NCBI RefSeq assembly: GCF_003416765.1 | Contig: NZ_QSNG01000001.1 | Coordinates: forward strand, 1,824,742-1,888,741 | From: Paratractidigestivibacter faecalis | Lineage (GTDB): Bacteria; Actinomycetota; Coriobacteriia; Coriobacteriales; Atopobiaceae | Direction: 5' to 3' | Length of the DNA: 64,000 nucleotides | Shown: positions 1-8,160 of the stretch, piece after piece | Layout of the letters: the number at the start of each line of letters is the position of its first letter | Numbering within the stretch: the stretch's first letter is position 1 | Program-made: the position numbers and the translations under genes | The notes under the pieces: generated by a model | Told to the model about the DNA's origin: nothing | Databases searched by the model: none | The model's input: only the letters and a program-made list of their open reading frames with translations

Positions 1-594
1 CTTGCCGGTCTCGTCCTCGTGGCGGACGACCTGCGCGCCGAAGCGGATCTCGACGGCGCTGGCGTCCTTGCGGGTCTCCCAGGGGAAGCCGTTGGCAAGC
101 CAGTTGTCGGTACGCTCCACCTGGCGGCCGCCCTCGATGTACTGGCGGAAGAGGCCGTAGCGGTAGCGCATGCCGTTGCCGTAGCCCGCGATGCCCTCGT
201 GGGCCATGGAGTCGAGGAAGCACGCGGCCAGGCGGCCCAGGCCGCCGTTGCCCAGGCCCGGGTCGACCTCCTGCTGGCAGAGCTCGTCGAGGCTCATGCC
301 GAGGGAGGCCATGCCCTCCTCAACGAGGTCGCGAACGCCCAGGTTGATGAGGTAGTTGTCAAGAAGGGGGCCAAGAAGGAACTCGAGCGAGAAGTAGTAG
401 ACCTTCTTGGCGTCCTTTGCGTGAGAGGTTGCCTGGATGGCACGAGACTTGGAAGCCACGAGCTTTGCCAGGACGAAGTAGCGCTCGTTGTCGGAGCACT
501 CCTCAAAGTCCTTGCCCAGCTCAAGAAGGCAGGCCTCCCTGTACTGGTTGATGAAGTCCAGCTTGGTCTCAAAGATCTTGTCGTTGTTCTCCAT
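1..594 (-). CDS. glgP: Glycogen/starch phosphorylase, N-terminal part (truncated by window edge)
   Basis: The first 198 residues are visible and the gene continues past position 1. The product would release glucose-1-phosphate from alpha-1,4-glucan (GT35 family, pyridoxal phosphate dependent, cytosolic). Recognised by the phosphorylase block DPGLGNGGLGRLAACFLDSM at residues 111-130, followed by the YGNGMRYRYGLF and NWLANGFPWE segments. The ATG at 594 is preceded by GGGGGAACCAC on the minus strand. It lies 71 bp downstream of glgB on the same strand, so the two probably form a glycogen turnover operon. The intervening gap holds a short hairpin (GCCGGC arms near 633-657). The C-terminal PLP lysine lies outside the window. 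Confidence 0.95.
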   Translation of the reverse strand, partial: MENNDKIFETKLDFINQYREACLLELGKDFEECSDNERYFVLAKLVASKSRAIQATSHAKDAKKVYYFSLEFLLGPLLDNYLINLGVRDLVEEGMASLGMSLDELCQQEVDPGLGNGGLGRLAACFLDSMAHEGIAGYGNGMRYRYGLFRQYIEGGRQVERTDNWLANGFPWETRKDASAVEIRFGAQVVRHEDETGK

Positions 595-665
595 GTGGTT
601 CCCCCGGTTTGGTTCCAATTGCTATCAGGGGCCGGCGAGAAGAGCGGTCCCGCCGGCCGAGTGAC

Positions 666-2807
666 CTACTTCTTGCCGCGACCCTTCTTGTGGGGCCTCG
701 GCTTTGTCTGCCTGCGCGCGGCGGGCTTGGCACCAGGCGCCGCCGTGGCGGTGGCGCCTGGTGCGGGCGCGGGCTTCTCGCCGGGCGCCGCGGGCTTGGC
801 GGCTGCGGCGGCCGTCTTGCTGGCCGGCTTGCGCTGGGCCGCGACGCGCTTGAAGATGGCGCCGCCCAGCGGCGGGACGCGCACGACGATAGACTGCTCG
901 CGACCGTTCCAGGGCACGTCCTCGCACTTGAGCCGACCCTCGTTCACCACGCCGGAGCCACCGAAGCGCTCCTCGTCGGAGTTGAAGACCTCGCCGTAGG
1001 TGCACCACTCGGGCACGCCCATACGGAAGTCCTCGCGTGCGTTGACGTCCATGTTGATGAGGATGACCAGGTCATCCTTGGGCTTGTCGCCGTGGCGGAC
1101 GAAGCTGATGATGGACTGGTCGGCGTTGTCGGCGTCGATCCACTCAAAGCCAGAGCCCTCAAAGGCGCGCTGCCACAGGGCGGGCTGCTCGTTGTAGACG
1201 GCGTTGAGCGCGGCGATGAACGCCTGCTGCCTGCGGTGGGTCTCGAACTGCTCCGTGAGGAAGTACTCGATGCCCTCGTAGTAGCGCCACTCGATGAACT
1301 GGCCGATCTCGTTGCCCATGAAGTTGAGCTTGCCGCCGGCGTGCGTCATCTGGTAGAGCGCCAGGGCGCGCAGGCCCGCAAACTGGCGCCAGGTGTCTCC
1401 CGGCATGCGCGTAATCAGCGAGCACTTGCCGTTGACCACCTCGTCGTGGCTAAGCGGCAGCACGAAGTTCTCGTTGAACTGGTACATGGTGGAGAAGGTC
1501 AGCATGCGGTGGTTGCCCGGGCGCCACGGGAAGTCGGTCTGCATGTAGTGCAGGGTGTCGTTCATCCAGCCCATGTCCCACTTGAAGTGGAAGCCCAGGC
1601 CGCCGTCCTTGGGCGGGTAGGTCACCAGCGGCCAGGCCGTGGACTCCTCGGCGATCATCATGACGTCGGGGTGGAGCCGACCCATCTCCAGGTTGGTCTG
1701 GCGGATGAAGGCGGACGCGTCCAGGTCCTCCTCGGTGCCGTTCTTGTTGAAGCGCTTCTGGCCCGGGTCGTCGATGCCGAAGTTCATGTACAGCATGGAG
1801 CTGACGCCGTCCATGCGGATGCCGTCGATGTGGTAGGCCTCAACCCAGTACAGGGCGTTGGAGACCAGGAAGCTGCGCACTTCTCCCCTGCTGAAGTCGA
1901 ACTTGTGGGTGCCCCAGTTGGGGTGGATCTCGTGCTCGTAGAGCATCTGGCCGTTGAAGGTGGCCAGGCCGTGGGCGTCCGCGCAGAAGCCGCCGGGCAC
2001 CCAGTCCATGATCACGCCGATGCCGGCCTCGTGGCAGGCGTCGATGAAGTGCATGAGCTGCCGCGGGTTGCCGTAGCGCGACGTGGGCGAAAAGTACCCG
2101 GTGGGCTGGTAGCCCCAGGAGCCGTCAAACGGGTGCTCGGAGAGGGGCAGGACCTCGATGTGGGAGTAGCCCATCTCGCGGACGTAGTCCACGAGCTCCA
2201 CGGAGAGGTCGTCGTAGGTGTAGAAGGTGCCGCGCTGTGCGGGGAAGGGGTCGCCGGGACCGGGCCAGGTGCCGTCCTCGCGGGGCTCGCCCTGCGGCTC
2301 GTCGCCGTGGCGCTTCCAGCTGCCCAGATGCACCTCAAAGATGTTGAGCGGGCTCTTGAACATGTTGCGCTTGGAGCGGGCGCGCATCCAGGCGGCGTCT
2401 GCCCACTTGTAGCCGGCGAGATCCGCCGTGCGGGAGGCAGTTCCCGGAGGCAGCTCCGAGAAGAACGCGTAGGGGTCTGCCTTGTAGAGGCGCTCGCCCG
2501 CGGCGGTCTCTATGACGTACTTGTAAAGCTGACCTGCGACAACGCCGGGAACGAAGCCCTGCCAGACGCCGCCGGTGGCGGTGCAGGAGAGGTGATTGGC
2601 GTTCTCGTCCCAGTTGTTGAACTCGCCGATGACGGCGACGGAGCGCACGTCGGGGGCCCAGACGGCAAAGTGGTAGCCGTCCTGGCCGGAGGCGTCCGTG
2701 GCGGGGTGGCTGCCGAGCTTCTCGTAGCTGCGGTACCACTCGCCTGTGCCGAGGAGGTACAGGTCGTCGTTGCTCAGGTAGAGCGTGCTGTCAGAGATGG
2801 TGGTCAT
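666..2807 (-). CDS. glgB: 1,4-alpha-glucan branching enzyme
   Basis: 713 residues, GH13 family. It transfers a chain segment to make alpha-1,6 branches in glycogen. An N-terminal CBM48-like domain (about residues 40-140, FAVWAPDVRSVAVIGEFNNW) precedes the TIM barrel. The catalytic Asp lies in DGIRMDGV near residue 333, the catalytic Glu in MIAEEST near 387, and the third acid in PLSHDEVVNG. The last 60 or so residues are an unusual Ala/Pro/Lys/Arg-rich tail ending in RPHKKGRGKK, beyond the normal C-terminal beta domain. It may be an unstructured basic extension, and no function can be assigned. The start ATG is preceded by GGAAGGGTAAGA. It is first in the glgB-glgP operon. Confidence 0.97.
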   Translation of the reverse strand: MTTISDSTLYLSNDDLYLLGTGEWYRSYEKLGSHPATDASGQDGYHFAVWAPDVRSVAVIGEFNNWDENANHLSCTATGGVWQGFVPGVVAGQLYKYVIETAAGERLYKADPYAFFSELPPGTASRTADLAGYKWADAAWMRARSKRNMFKSPLNIFEVHLGSWKRHGDEPQGEPREDGTWPGPGDPFPAQRGTFYTYDDLSVELVDYVREMGYSHIEVLPLSEHPFDGSWGYQPTGYFSPTSRYGNPRQLMHFIDACHEAGIGVIMDWVPGGFCADAHGLATFNGQMLYEHEIHPNWGTHKFDFSRGEVRSFLVSNALYWVEAYHIDGIRMDGVSSMLYMNFGIDDPGQKRFNKNGTEEDLDASAFIRQTNLEMGRLHPDVMMIAEESTAWPLVTYPPKDGGLGFHFKWDMGWMNDTLHYMQTDFPWRPGNHRMLTFSTMYQFNENFVLPLSHDEVVNGKCSLITRMPGDTWRQFAGLRALALYQMTHAGGKLNFMGNEIGQFIEWRYYEGIEYFLTEQFETHRRQQAFIAALNAVYNEQPALWQRAFEGSGFEWIDADNADQSIISFVRHGDKPKDDLVILINMDVNAREDFRMGVPEWCTYGEVFNSDEERFGGSGVVNEGRLKCEDVPWNGREQSIVVRVPPLGGAIFKRVAAQRKPASKTAAAAAKPAAPGEKPAPAPGATATAAPGAKPAARRQTKPRPHKKGRGKK

Positions 2808-3032
2808 TCTTACCCTTCCGCCAAGCCGCCGAGACGGCGCGACAGTGAATAGGAAGCGTATTTAGTTGTACCACCTATCTTCACAGCTTGAACACACAAT
2901 TGGGTCAAGAGAAGGTAACGAGCCTTTGACCTGCGGTTCATTTAAACGCATTTCGATGAACGGTGCCTGTTGGGCGCGGGACGGTGTGAGCGGGCGAGTT
3001 CTTGCGGGAGGCCTCCCATGGGGCCTCTTGCG

Positions 3033-3090
3033 CGTTTTGGGTTTGAAGATTCGGGCGAAGCGAGGAGCCCGAATCTCCGAACCCAAAACG
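3033..3090. repeat. Long imperfect hairpin between glgB and metY
   Basis: The 404-bp gap 2808-3211 has no convincing gene. It contains arms 3033-3056 and 3067-3090 (24 bp each) that are complementary except for a few positions, with a 10-nt loop. On the plus strand it starts CGTTTTGGGTT and ends AACCCAAAACG. It lies between the metY terminator and the glgB 5' region. It could be a second terminator or an isolated palindromic repeat. No other copy was found in the window. Confidence 0.6.
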
Positions 3091-3097
3091 TCAAAAG

Positions 3098-3132
3098 AAG
3101 GCCCGCGTGCCGAAAGGGAGCACGCGGGCCTT
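3098..3132 (-). terminator. Rho-independent terminator after metY
   Basis: A perfect 13-bp stem (3098-3110 with 3120-3132, AAGGCCCGCGTGC) has a 9-nt loop. On the minus strand it is followed by TTCTTTTG. It lies about 80 bp past the metY stop codon. Confidence 0.75.
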
Positions 3133-3211
3133 GTGGGTTTTGGTGCCTGCGGCGGGCACTTCTCGCCGTGAGTCGCGGCGGGCGAGAAGGGCGTGGCCGG
3201 AGCCGGAAGGC

Positions 3212-4531
3212 CTACGCCTGGGCGAGGGCCTGGTCGAGGTCGGCGATGATGTCGTCGGCGTTCTCGATGCCCACGGAGAGGCGGATGAGGTCCTCGGAGA
3301 GGTGGGCGGCCTTGAGCTGCTCGGCCGTGAGCTGGGAGTGCGTGGTGGAGGCGGGGTGGATGATGAGGGACTTGGCGTCACCCACGTTGGCCAGGTGCGT
3401 GAAGAGCTTCACGTTGTCGACGACCTTCAGGCCGGCGTCCCGGCCGCCCTTGACGCCGAAGACGACGACGCCACCGAAGCCGTTCTTGAGGATGCGGGAC
3501 GCGGTCTCGTGGCTCGGGTCGTTCTCCAGGCCGGAGTAGCGCACCCAGCTGACCTTGGGGTGGCTCTCGAGGAACTTGGCCACGGCCAGGGCGTTGTCGC
3601 AGTGGCGCTGGACGCGCAGGGACAGCGTCTCAATGCCGATGCCGATGAGCTGGGCGGCGTACGGGGAGAGCGTGGGGCCAAAGTCACGCAGCTTGTTGGC
3701 CAGGACGCGTGTGGAGAAGGGCGCGGCGGGAGCGGCGTCGGCGAAGATGGCGCCGTGGTAGGAGGGGTCAGGCTCGGTGATGGTGGGGAACTTGCCCGGA
3801 GTCTTCTTCCAGTCGAACTTGCCGGTGTCCACGACGGCGCCGCCGAGCGTGGCGCCGTGGCCGCCGATCCACTTGGTCAGGGACTCGATGACCACCGCGG
3901 CGCCGTCCTCGGCCGGACGGTAGAGGTACGGGGTGGCAAAGGTGTTGTCGACGAAGACCGGCACCGGCTCCTTCAGGGAGTTGGCGGCCGCCACGATGGC
4001 GGGCACGTCGGCGACGTCAACCAGCGGGTTGCCGATGGTCTCGACGTACCAGAGCTTGGTGTTCTCCTTGGTGGCGGCCACGAAGGCGTCGATGTCGTTG
4101 TTCTCGACGAAGGTGGTCTCGACGCCCAGGTCACCGAGGGTGTGCAGGAAGATGTTCCAGGTGCCGCCGTACAGGGAGTCGGAGGCGACGATGTGGTCAC
4201 CGGCGCCCACGATGTTGGTCAGGGCCAGGATCTCCGCGGCGTGGCCGGAGGCGACGGCGACGGCGCCCGTGCCGCCCTCGATGGCGGCCACGCGGGCGGC
4301 CACGGCGTCGGTGGTGGTGTTGGTCAGGCGGCCGTAGATGTTGCCGGGCTTGGCCAGGGCAAACTTGGCGGCGCCGTCCTCGGCGGAGTCAAACTGGAAG
4401 GCGGCGGAGGCATAGATGGGCAGGGCGGCCGCGCCGGTCGTAGGGTCAGGCGTCAGGCCGGCGTGAATCTGGAGGGTATCAAAGTGCTTGGCGGGGTCCT
4501 GGGCGAAGGTGGAATCAAGCTGGAACGGCAT
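3212..4531 (-). CDS. metY: O-acetylhomoserine sulfhydrylase (aminocarboxypropyltransferase)
   Basis: 439 residues. A PLP enzyme of the Cys/Met metabolism family, making homocysteine (or methionine) from O-acetylhomoserine and sulfide or methanethiol. Seen: the N-terminal LQIHAGLTPDPTTGAA signature, the FVDNTFATPYLYRP segment and the PLP lysine in SLTKWIGGHG at about residue 210. The open frame extends further upstream, but the ATG at 4531 is chosen because AAAGGAG sits 8 nt before it and homologues start with a similar MPFQ-like sequence. A member of the cystathionine gamma-synthase family with another acceptor cannot be excluded, but the length and signature fit MetY. It is a single-gene unit with its own terminator. 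Confidence 0.93.
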   Translation of the reverse strand: MPFQLDSTFAQDPAKHFDTLQIHAGLTPDPTTGAAALPIYASAAFQFDSAEDGAAKFALAKPGNIYGRLTNTTTDAVAARVAAIEGGTGAVAVASGHAAEILALTNIVGAGDHIVASDSLYGGTWNIFLHTLGDLGVETTFVENNDIDAFVAATKENTKLWYVETIGNPLVDVADVPAIVAAANSLKEPVPVFVDNTFATPYLYRPAEDGAAVVIESLTKWIGGHGATLGGAVVDTGKFDWKKTPGKFPTITEPDPSYHGAIFADAAPAAPFSTRVLANKLRDFGPTLSPYAAQLIGIGIETLSLRVQRHCDNALAVAKFLESHPKVSWVRYSGLENDPSHETASRILKNGFGGVVVFGVKGGRDAGLKVVDNVKLFTHLANVGDAKSLIIHPASTTHSQLTAEQLKAAHLSEDLIRLSVGIENADDIIADLDQALAQA

Positions 4532-4695
4532 GATGGTTTCTCCTTTGTTGCTGGGCGCCCTTGCGGCGCACGACAAAGCCACGCGGACAGTCTGTCCACG
4601 AGCAGTCATTTTTGGTTTGATGATTTTAGTCAGGCTAGCTGGAAGAAGGCTTAACGCCCGAGGTCAGAGCGGCGCATGACTGGAGGCGCCCGGGT

Positions 4696-4767
4696 CTAAG
4701 CGACCTCGGGCTTGCGCATGAACAACCCCATGCAGATGAGCGCGTTATATACATGCTTCTTCTTCAT
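4696..4767 (-). CDS. Possible 23-residue leader ORF upstream of metY
   Basis: A very short frame begins MKKKHVYNALICMG and ends RKPEVA. It is rich in Lys at the start and has Cys-Met within it. It lies 165 bp upstream of metY on the same strand. Its last codons fall in a hairpin (about 4688-4710; GCCCG/CGGGC and GGTC/GACC pairs, one bulged A, loop GCTTA). The ribosome binding site is weak (TAGGATT). It could be an attenuator peptide for sulfur amino acid control, an unannotated small protein, or chance. Confidence 0.3.
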   Translation of the reverse strand: MKKKHVYNALICMGLFMRKPEVA

Positions 4768-4857
4768 GGCTCTGAATCCTAGCAGCCCGATAGGAGATTG
4801 CCAACCCTCATTGCGTAACGCGTTTGTTAACGCCCGCGGCGTGCGTTGGCGAGAAGA

Positions 4858-4894
4858 GCGTGCCGCCGGCAAGAGCTTCTCGCCGGCGGCACGC
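4858..4894 (-). terminator. Hairpin downstream of rubrerythrin
   Basis: A perfect 13-bp stem, 4858-4870 with 4882-4894 (GCGTGCCGCCGGC), about 25 bp after the rubrerythrin stop. It lacks a long T run (CTCTTCTCG follows). The loop carries one CTTCTCGCC nonamer, and an inverted GGCGAGAAG lies just outside. Confidence 0.6.
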
Positions 4895-4919
4895 TGGTCA
4901 GGCGGTTGGGGCAGCGGCC

Positions 4920-5465
4920 CTAGTAGTTGACGGCCTGCTGCTCGAAGTAGGACTTGGGGTGGTTGCAGACGGGGCAGACCTCGGGTGCCTCGGGGCCGAC
5001 GTGCAGGTGGCCGCAGTTGCGGCACTTCCAGACCTTGACGCCCTCGCGCGAGAAGACCTCGCCCTTCTCCACGCGCTCGGCCAGCTTGAGATAGCGCTCC
5101 TCGTGGTGCTTCTCGACCTCTCCCACCAAGGCGAACTTGGTGGCGATCTCGTCGAAGCCCTCCTCGCGGGCGGTGGCGGCAAAGCCGGCGTACATGTCGG
5201 TCCACTCGTAGTTCTCGCCGGCCGCGGCGTCGCGCAGGTTGGTCAGCGTGTCGGGCACGCCGCCGTCGTGCAGGTACTTGAACCACATCTTGGCGTGCTC
5301 GCGCTCGTTGCCGGAGGTCTCGGCAAAGATGGCAGAGATCTGCTCGTAGCCCTCCTTCTTGGCCTTGGAGGCGTAGTAGGAGTACTTGTTGGTTGCCTGG
5401 GACTCGCCGGCAAAGGCGGCCTCGAGGTTCTTCTTGGTCTGTGAGCTCTCAAAATCGACGGACAT
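4920..5465 (-). CDS. rbr: Rubrerythrin
   Basis: 181 residues; non-haem iron peroxidase that reduces hydrogen peroxide in the cytosol of anaerobes. The N-terminal four-helix ferritin-like domain carries the di-iron ligands ([30 protein letters not shown]). The C-terminal rubredoxin domain has both CxxC pairs (CRNCGH and CPVCNHP). Length is normal for the family. The ATG at 5465 follows GAGAAGAGGAGAGGCC. It appears to be a single gene for oxidative stress defence, consistent with a strict or moderate anaerobe. Confidence 0.96.
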   Translation of the reverse strand: MSVDFESSQTKKNLEAAFAGESQATNKYSYYASKAKKEGYEQISAIFAETSGNEREHAKMWFKYLHDGGVPDTLTNLRDAAAGENYEWTDMYAGFAATAREEGFDEIATKFALVGEVEKHHEERYLKLAERVEKGEVFSREGVKVWKCRNCGHLHVGPEAPEVCPVCNHPKSYFEQQAVNY

Positions 5466-5540
5466 GGCCTCTCCTCTTCTCTTGCCTCCCGGTTGGCGGG
5501 AGGACGCGGGCGACGGCCGGTCGGCCGCCGAAGCGCCGGG

Positions 5541-6497
5541 CTAGGCCCGCCAGATGCCGCCCTCCTGCCGGCAGAACCCCTCTGCGGCAAGCTCAAGCAG
5601 CAACGCGCGGGCGTCCTTGGCGCCTATGGCTGTTCTACCCGCTTTTTGCTCCAACTGCGAGAGCTCTTTGGCCAGCGCGTCCTCGGGCGCGCCCCCGGCC
5701 GGGTCCGCGCGGTGGGTCAGCAGGAGGCGGACCATCTCGGCGCGCTTCTGGCGGTGCGACCCCTCAAAGCGCGACTGTCGCGCGTGGGCCTTGGCGCGCC
5801 GCGACGGGTTGGGGACGGTCCGCTTGAGGTAGGCGCCGTAGTCCAGCATGGCGTAGTACCAGGTGCGGGGGTCGTCGGGCTGCTCGGCAGAGGCGCCGGC
5901 AATGGCGTCGGCAACGTCAAAAGTTGACAAAGGGACTGTCCCTTTGTCAACTCCGTCGGGCGGGCAGGTGAGGTCGGCCAGGGCGGAGAGCTCGCGGTCA
6001 GTCACGCCGTCGCGGTCGGCGAGGAGCTCGTGGAGAAGGACGGTGCGGACGTTGGTCTCCAGGTAGACGCCGTGGAGGTTGAAGGCAAACGCGCGGATGC
6101 CGGCTGCCGTGGCAGGTCCTATGCCGGGCAGGGCCACGAGGTCGCGCTCGGCCACGGGCATCTGGCCGCCGGCCTCGCAGACGGCCTGCGCGGCACGGTG
6201 CACCGCCAGGGCACGACGGTTGTAGCCCAGGCCCTGCCACTCGTCCAGGACGTCGGCGGGCTCGGCGGCGGCCAGCGCGGCCGGGGTGGGAAAGCGCTCC
6301 AGCCAGCGCTGCCAGCGGTCGTCCACGCGGCTGACCTGCGTCTGCTGCAGCATGACCTCAGAGATCCAGATGGCGTACGGATCGCGCGTGCGCCGCCAGG
6401 GCAGGTCGCGGTAGAGCTCGCGACCGCGCTCCCTCACGGTGGCGCGGAAGGCGAGAAGCTCCTCGGGCGTGGGCGCAGTGGGAGTGGCGTCAGGCAT
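5541..6497 (-). CDS. MutY-like A/G-specific adenine glycosylase without iron-sulfur cluster
   Basis: 318 residues of the HhH-GPD superfamily. The catalytic Glu (ISEVMLQQTQV, about residue 47), the hairpin PGIGPATAAGIRAFAF (about 124-139) and the catalytic Asp (AMLDYGA, about 219) are all kept, so base excision of adenine opposite oxidised guanine is likely. The four cysteines of the normal [4Fe-4S] loop are absent. A winged-helix-like tail follows (LLLELAAEGFC). Residues 184-192 (DKGTVPLST) come from a 31-bp palindrome at 5922-5952. The ATG at 6497 overlaps the stop of the upstream Rrf2-like gene by 8 bp, so the two are translationally coupled. Confidence 0.85.
   Translation of the reverse strand: MPDATPTAPTPEELLAFRATVRERGRELYRDLPWRRTRDPYAIWISEVMLQQTQVSRVDDRWQRWLERFPTPAALAAAEPADVLDEWQGLGYNRRALAVHRAAQAVCEAGGQMPVAERDLVALPGIGPATAAGIRAFAFNLHGVYLETNVRTVLLHELLADRDGVTDRELSALADLTCPPDGVDKGTVPLSTFDVADAIAGASAEQPDDPRTWYYAMLDYGAYLKRTVPNPSRRAKAHARQSRFEGSHRQKRAEMVRLLLTHRADPAGGAPEDALAKELSQLEQKAGRTAIGAKDARALLLELAAEGFCRQEGGIWRA
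5922..5952. repeat. 31-bp perfect palindrome inside the mutY-like coding region
   Basis: 15-bp arms (AGTTGACAAAGGGAC and its complement) with one central T. It is read in frame and adds about ten residues to the protein without a stop. It falls in the region just before the conserved AMLDYGA segment, where MutY proteins vary in length. It looks like a small mobile palindrome captured in a gene. Confidence 0.9.
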
Positions 6498-7002
6498 GGG
6501 AGTCCTTCTCGTCGGGGGCACCGGCGGCACCCGGGACGGTGCTGCCCTCCTGCGGGCGGAGCAGCTCGAAGCCACCAGTGAACCGCGGGACGCAGCCCTC
6601 CTCCACCACCTGCCACAGCGTGACGGAGCCAAAGAAGGAGCGCAGCATGGCCTCAGCGTTGCACCAGATGGGGTTGAAGCCGCAGGCGCCGCGGCGCTCG
6701 CAGGGGCCGCCGTCCGCACCGGCAGCGTCACAGCCGCAGAGGGCGAGCGGGCCCTGGACGGCCTCCAGCAGGCGCAGGAGCGTGACCTCGCGCGGGTCAA
6801 CGGCCAAGCGCATGCCCCCGTTGGCTCCGCGGCTATTCTCCACGATGCCAGCCAGGGCCAGGTCATGCTGGATGGAGCGGGCAAAGGAGTAGGGCACGCC
6901 GTTGGCGCGGGCGACCTCGCGGACGGAGACCACGCCTGCGGGGTCCGTGGCCAGCGTTGCAAGCATGCGCAGCGCGTAGTCCGTCTTTCGGGCTATCTCC
7001 AT
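6490..7002 (-). CDS. Rrf2 family transcriptional regulator
   Basis: 170 residues. The N-terminal winged helix begins MEIARKTDYALRML and continues VSVREVARANGVPYSFARSI (about residues 25-44). The wing has the family's SRGANGGMRLA. A cysteine-rich segment (CGCDAA...GPC...GACGF, about 99-120) resembles the FeS-ligating region of IscR/NsrR/RsrR proteins, with extra cysteines, so redox or FeS sensing is plausible. The start is placed at the ATG at 7002 because the conserved family N-terminus begins there. It lies 4 bp after the HAD phosphatase and overlaps the mutY-like gene. Confidence 0.88.
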   Translation of the reverse strand: MEIARKTDYALRMLATLATDPAGVVSVREVARANGVPYSFARSIQHDLALAGIVENSRGANGGMRLAVDPREVTLLRLLEAVQGPLALCGCDAAGADGGPCERRGACGFNPIWCNAEAMLRSFFGSVTLWQVVEEGCVPRFTGGFELLRPQEGSTVPGAAGAPDEKDSHA

Positions 7003-7006
7003 ACGG

Positions 7007-7699
7007 CTATTCGTCCCAGTCCAGGATTTGCCAGCCACGCTTCTTGGCAATGGGGCGCAGCGTGGAGCCGGGGCAGACGGCAAAGGCCTCCTTGGCGCGG
7101 GACAGCAGGTCCACGTCGCTGTGGTGGTCGCCGTAGGCGTAGGCGAGCTCCCAGGCTCCCTGGCCGAGGTTCTTGTCGCACCACGCGGAGGCCGCGGCGT
7201 ACTTCTGCGGGCCGGCAATGACGTCTCCCTGGACGCGGCCGGTGTAGCGGCCCTGGGCGTCCTTCTCCATCAGGGTGGCCACGGCGGCGTCCATGCCAAG
7301 CGTGCGGGCGGCCACGTCGGCCATGGCCTTGAACGTGGCCGAGACCAGCAGGGTCACGCAGCCCTCCTCACGGCGACGGTCGACCTCCTCGCGGGCCTGG
7401 CGGCGGTAGCGAGGCAGGAGGACCTCGTCGTGGAAGCGGTGCATGACCTCATCCACCGTGGAGGGGTCAAGGTCGGCCAGGGCGCCAAAGACCAGCTCGC
7501 GAGCCTCGCTCTGGCGATACGGCAGGTGCAGCTTGTAGCGCAGGCCCCACCAGCCCAGGTGGAGGGCGCGCGGGAGCCTCATGATGCCGTGGCGCAGCAG
7601 GTAGGTGGTGAACAGCGCACCGGACTGGCCGTCGACGATGGTGCCGTCGAAGTCAAAGATGGCGACCTTGCGCGGTGTCATATCGGTGGCCTGCTGCAT
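7007..7699 (-). CDS. HAD-superfamily phosphatase, SerB-like (subfamily IB)
   Basis: 230 residues. Motif I is FDFDGTIVDG near the start. Motif II is the LLVSATFKAM segment, motif III a lysine in AGPQKYAAA, and motif IV YGDHHSDVDLL. This pattern is that of HAD-IB phosphatases (phosphoserine phosphatase-like), but the substrate cannot be read from sequence. The ATG at 7699 has AAGGTCGGGC just upstream; another in-frame ATG lies at 7681. It is the first gene of the HAD-Rrf2-MutY operon. Confidence 0.85.
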   Translation of the reverse strand: MQQATDMTPRKVAIFDFDGTIVDGQSGALFTTYLLRHGIMRLPRALHLGWWGLRYKLHLPYRQSEARELVFGALADLDPSTVDEVMHRFHDEVLLPRYRRQAREEVDRRREEGCVTLLVSATFKAMADVAARTLGMDAAVATLMEKDAQGRYTGRVQGDVIAGPQKYAAASAWCDKNLGQGAWELAYAYGDHHSDVDLLSRAKEAFAVCPGSTLRPIAKKRGWQILDWDE

Positions 7700-7807
7700 G
7701 CCCGACCTTGTCTCTTGAGGGTGATGCCTCGTGCCGAAGCCCAAACGTTCTTATCATACCGCGCTGCGTGGGAGGGCGTTCTTCTCGGCGGCACGAGTTG
7801 ACGGACC

Positions 7808-7878
7808 GGCCGCACTTTGCATGTGCTTGTGGACGGTGAGGCAACGGCCAGCGACCAAAGTCACATGCAAACGGCGGG
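7808..7878. repeat. TTTGCATGTG inverted-repeat element, copy 1
   Basis: About 70 bp between the HAD gene and tRNA-Asp. CTTTGCATGTG (near 7814) faces CACATGCAAACGGC (7862-7875), separated by about 37 bp. Related copies lie at 38704-38761 and 57282-57345. Confidence 0.7.
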
Positions 7879-7912
7879 ACAGGCAGCGAGAAGGACGTCG
7901 CGGCAAAGAAAA

Positions 7913-7934
7913 AGGCTCCCATTTCTGGGAGCCT
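7913..7934 (-). terminator. Terminator of tRNA-Asp
   Basis: 9-bp perfect stem AGGCTCCCA (7913-7921) with TGGGAGCCT (7926-7934) and a 4-nt loop. On the minus strand it is followed by TTTTCTTTG. It lies 12 bp past the tRNA 3' end. Confidence 0.85.
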
Positions 7935-7946
7935 CAAACTGTGCAA

Positions 7947-8023
7947 TGGCGGGATGTAAGGGACTCGAACCCTCGACCTCCGACGTGACAGGCCGGCGCT
8001 CTAACCAGCTGAGCTAACACCCC
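7947..8023 (-). tRNA. tRNA-Asp (anticodon GTC)
   Basis: 77 nt including encoded CCA. The cloverleaf can be drawn: acceptor GGGGTGT/ACATCCC (one G-T), D arm GCTC/GAGC, anticodon stem CCGGC/GTCGG with loop CTGTCAC, and T arm GAGGG/CCCTT around TTCGAGT. tRNA-Asp(GUC) is the substrate of the GluQ enzyme encoded at 53.4 kb. Confidence 0.97.
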
Positions 8024-8160
8024 GTGCGCCTTGCGCAAGAGATATATTGCCAAAGACCGGGTACCCTTGTCCAGTACTTTTTTAAAAAAAGTTTCCGCTG
8101 TCAGAAGCATCTTCAAAAGCCGCAGGTAAACAGCCTAAAAGCGGTAAGAACAACTTCCCG

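Noticed and set aside
4532-4695. SAM or other riboswitch upstream of metY
   Set aside because: I could not fit the conserved cores of SAM-I, SAM-II or cobalamin riboswitches. Only a short GGACAG/CTGTCC palindrome is visible.
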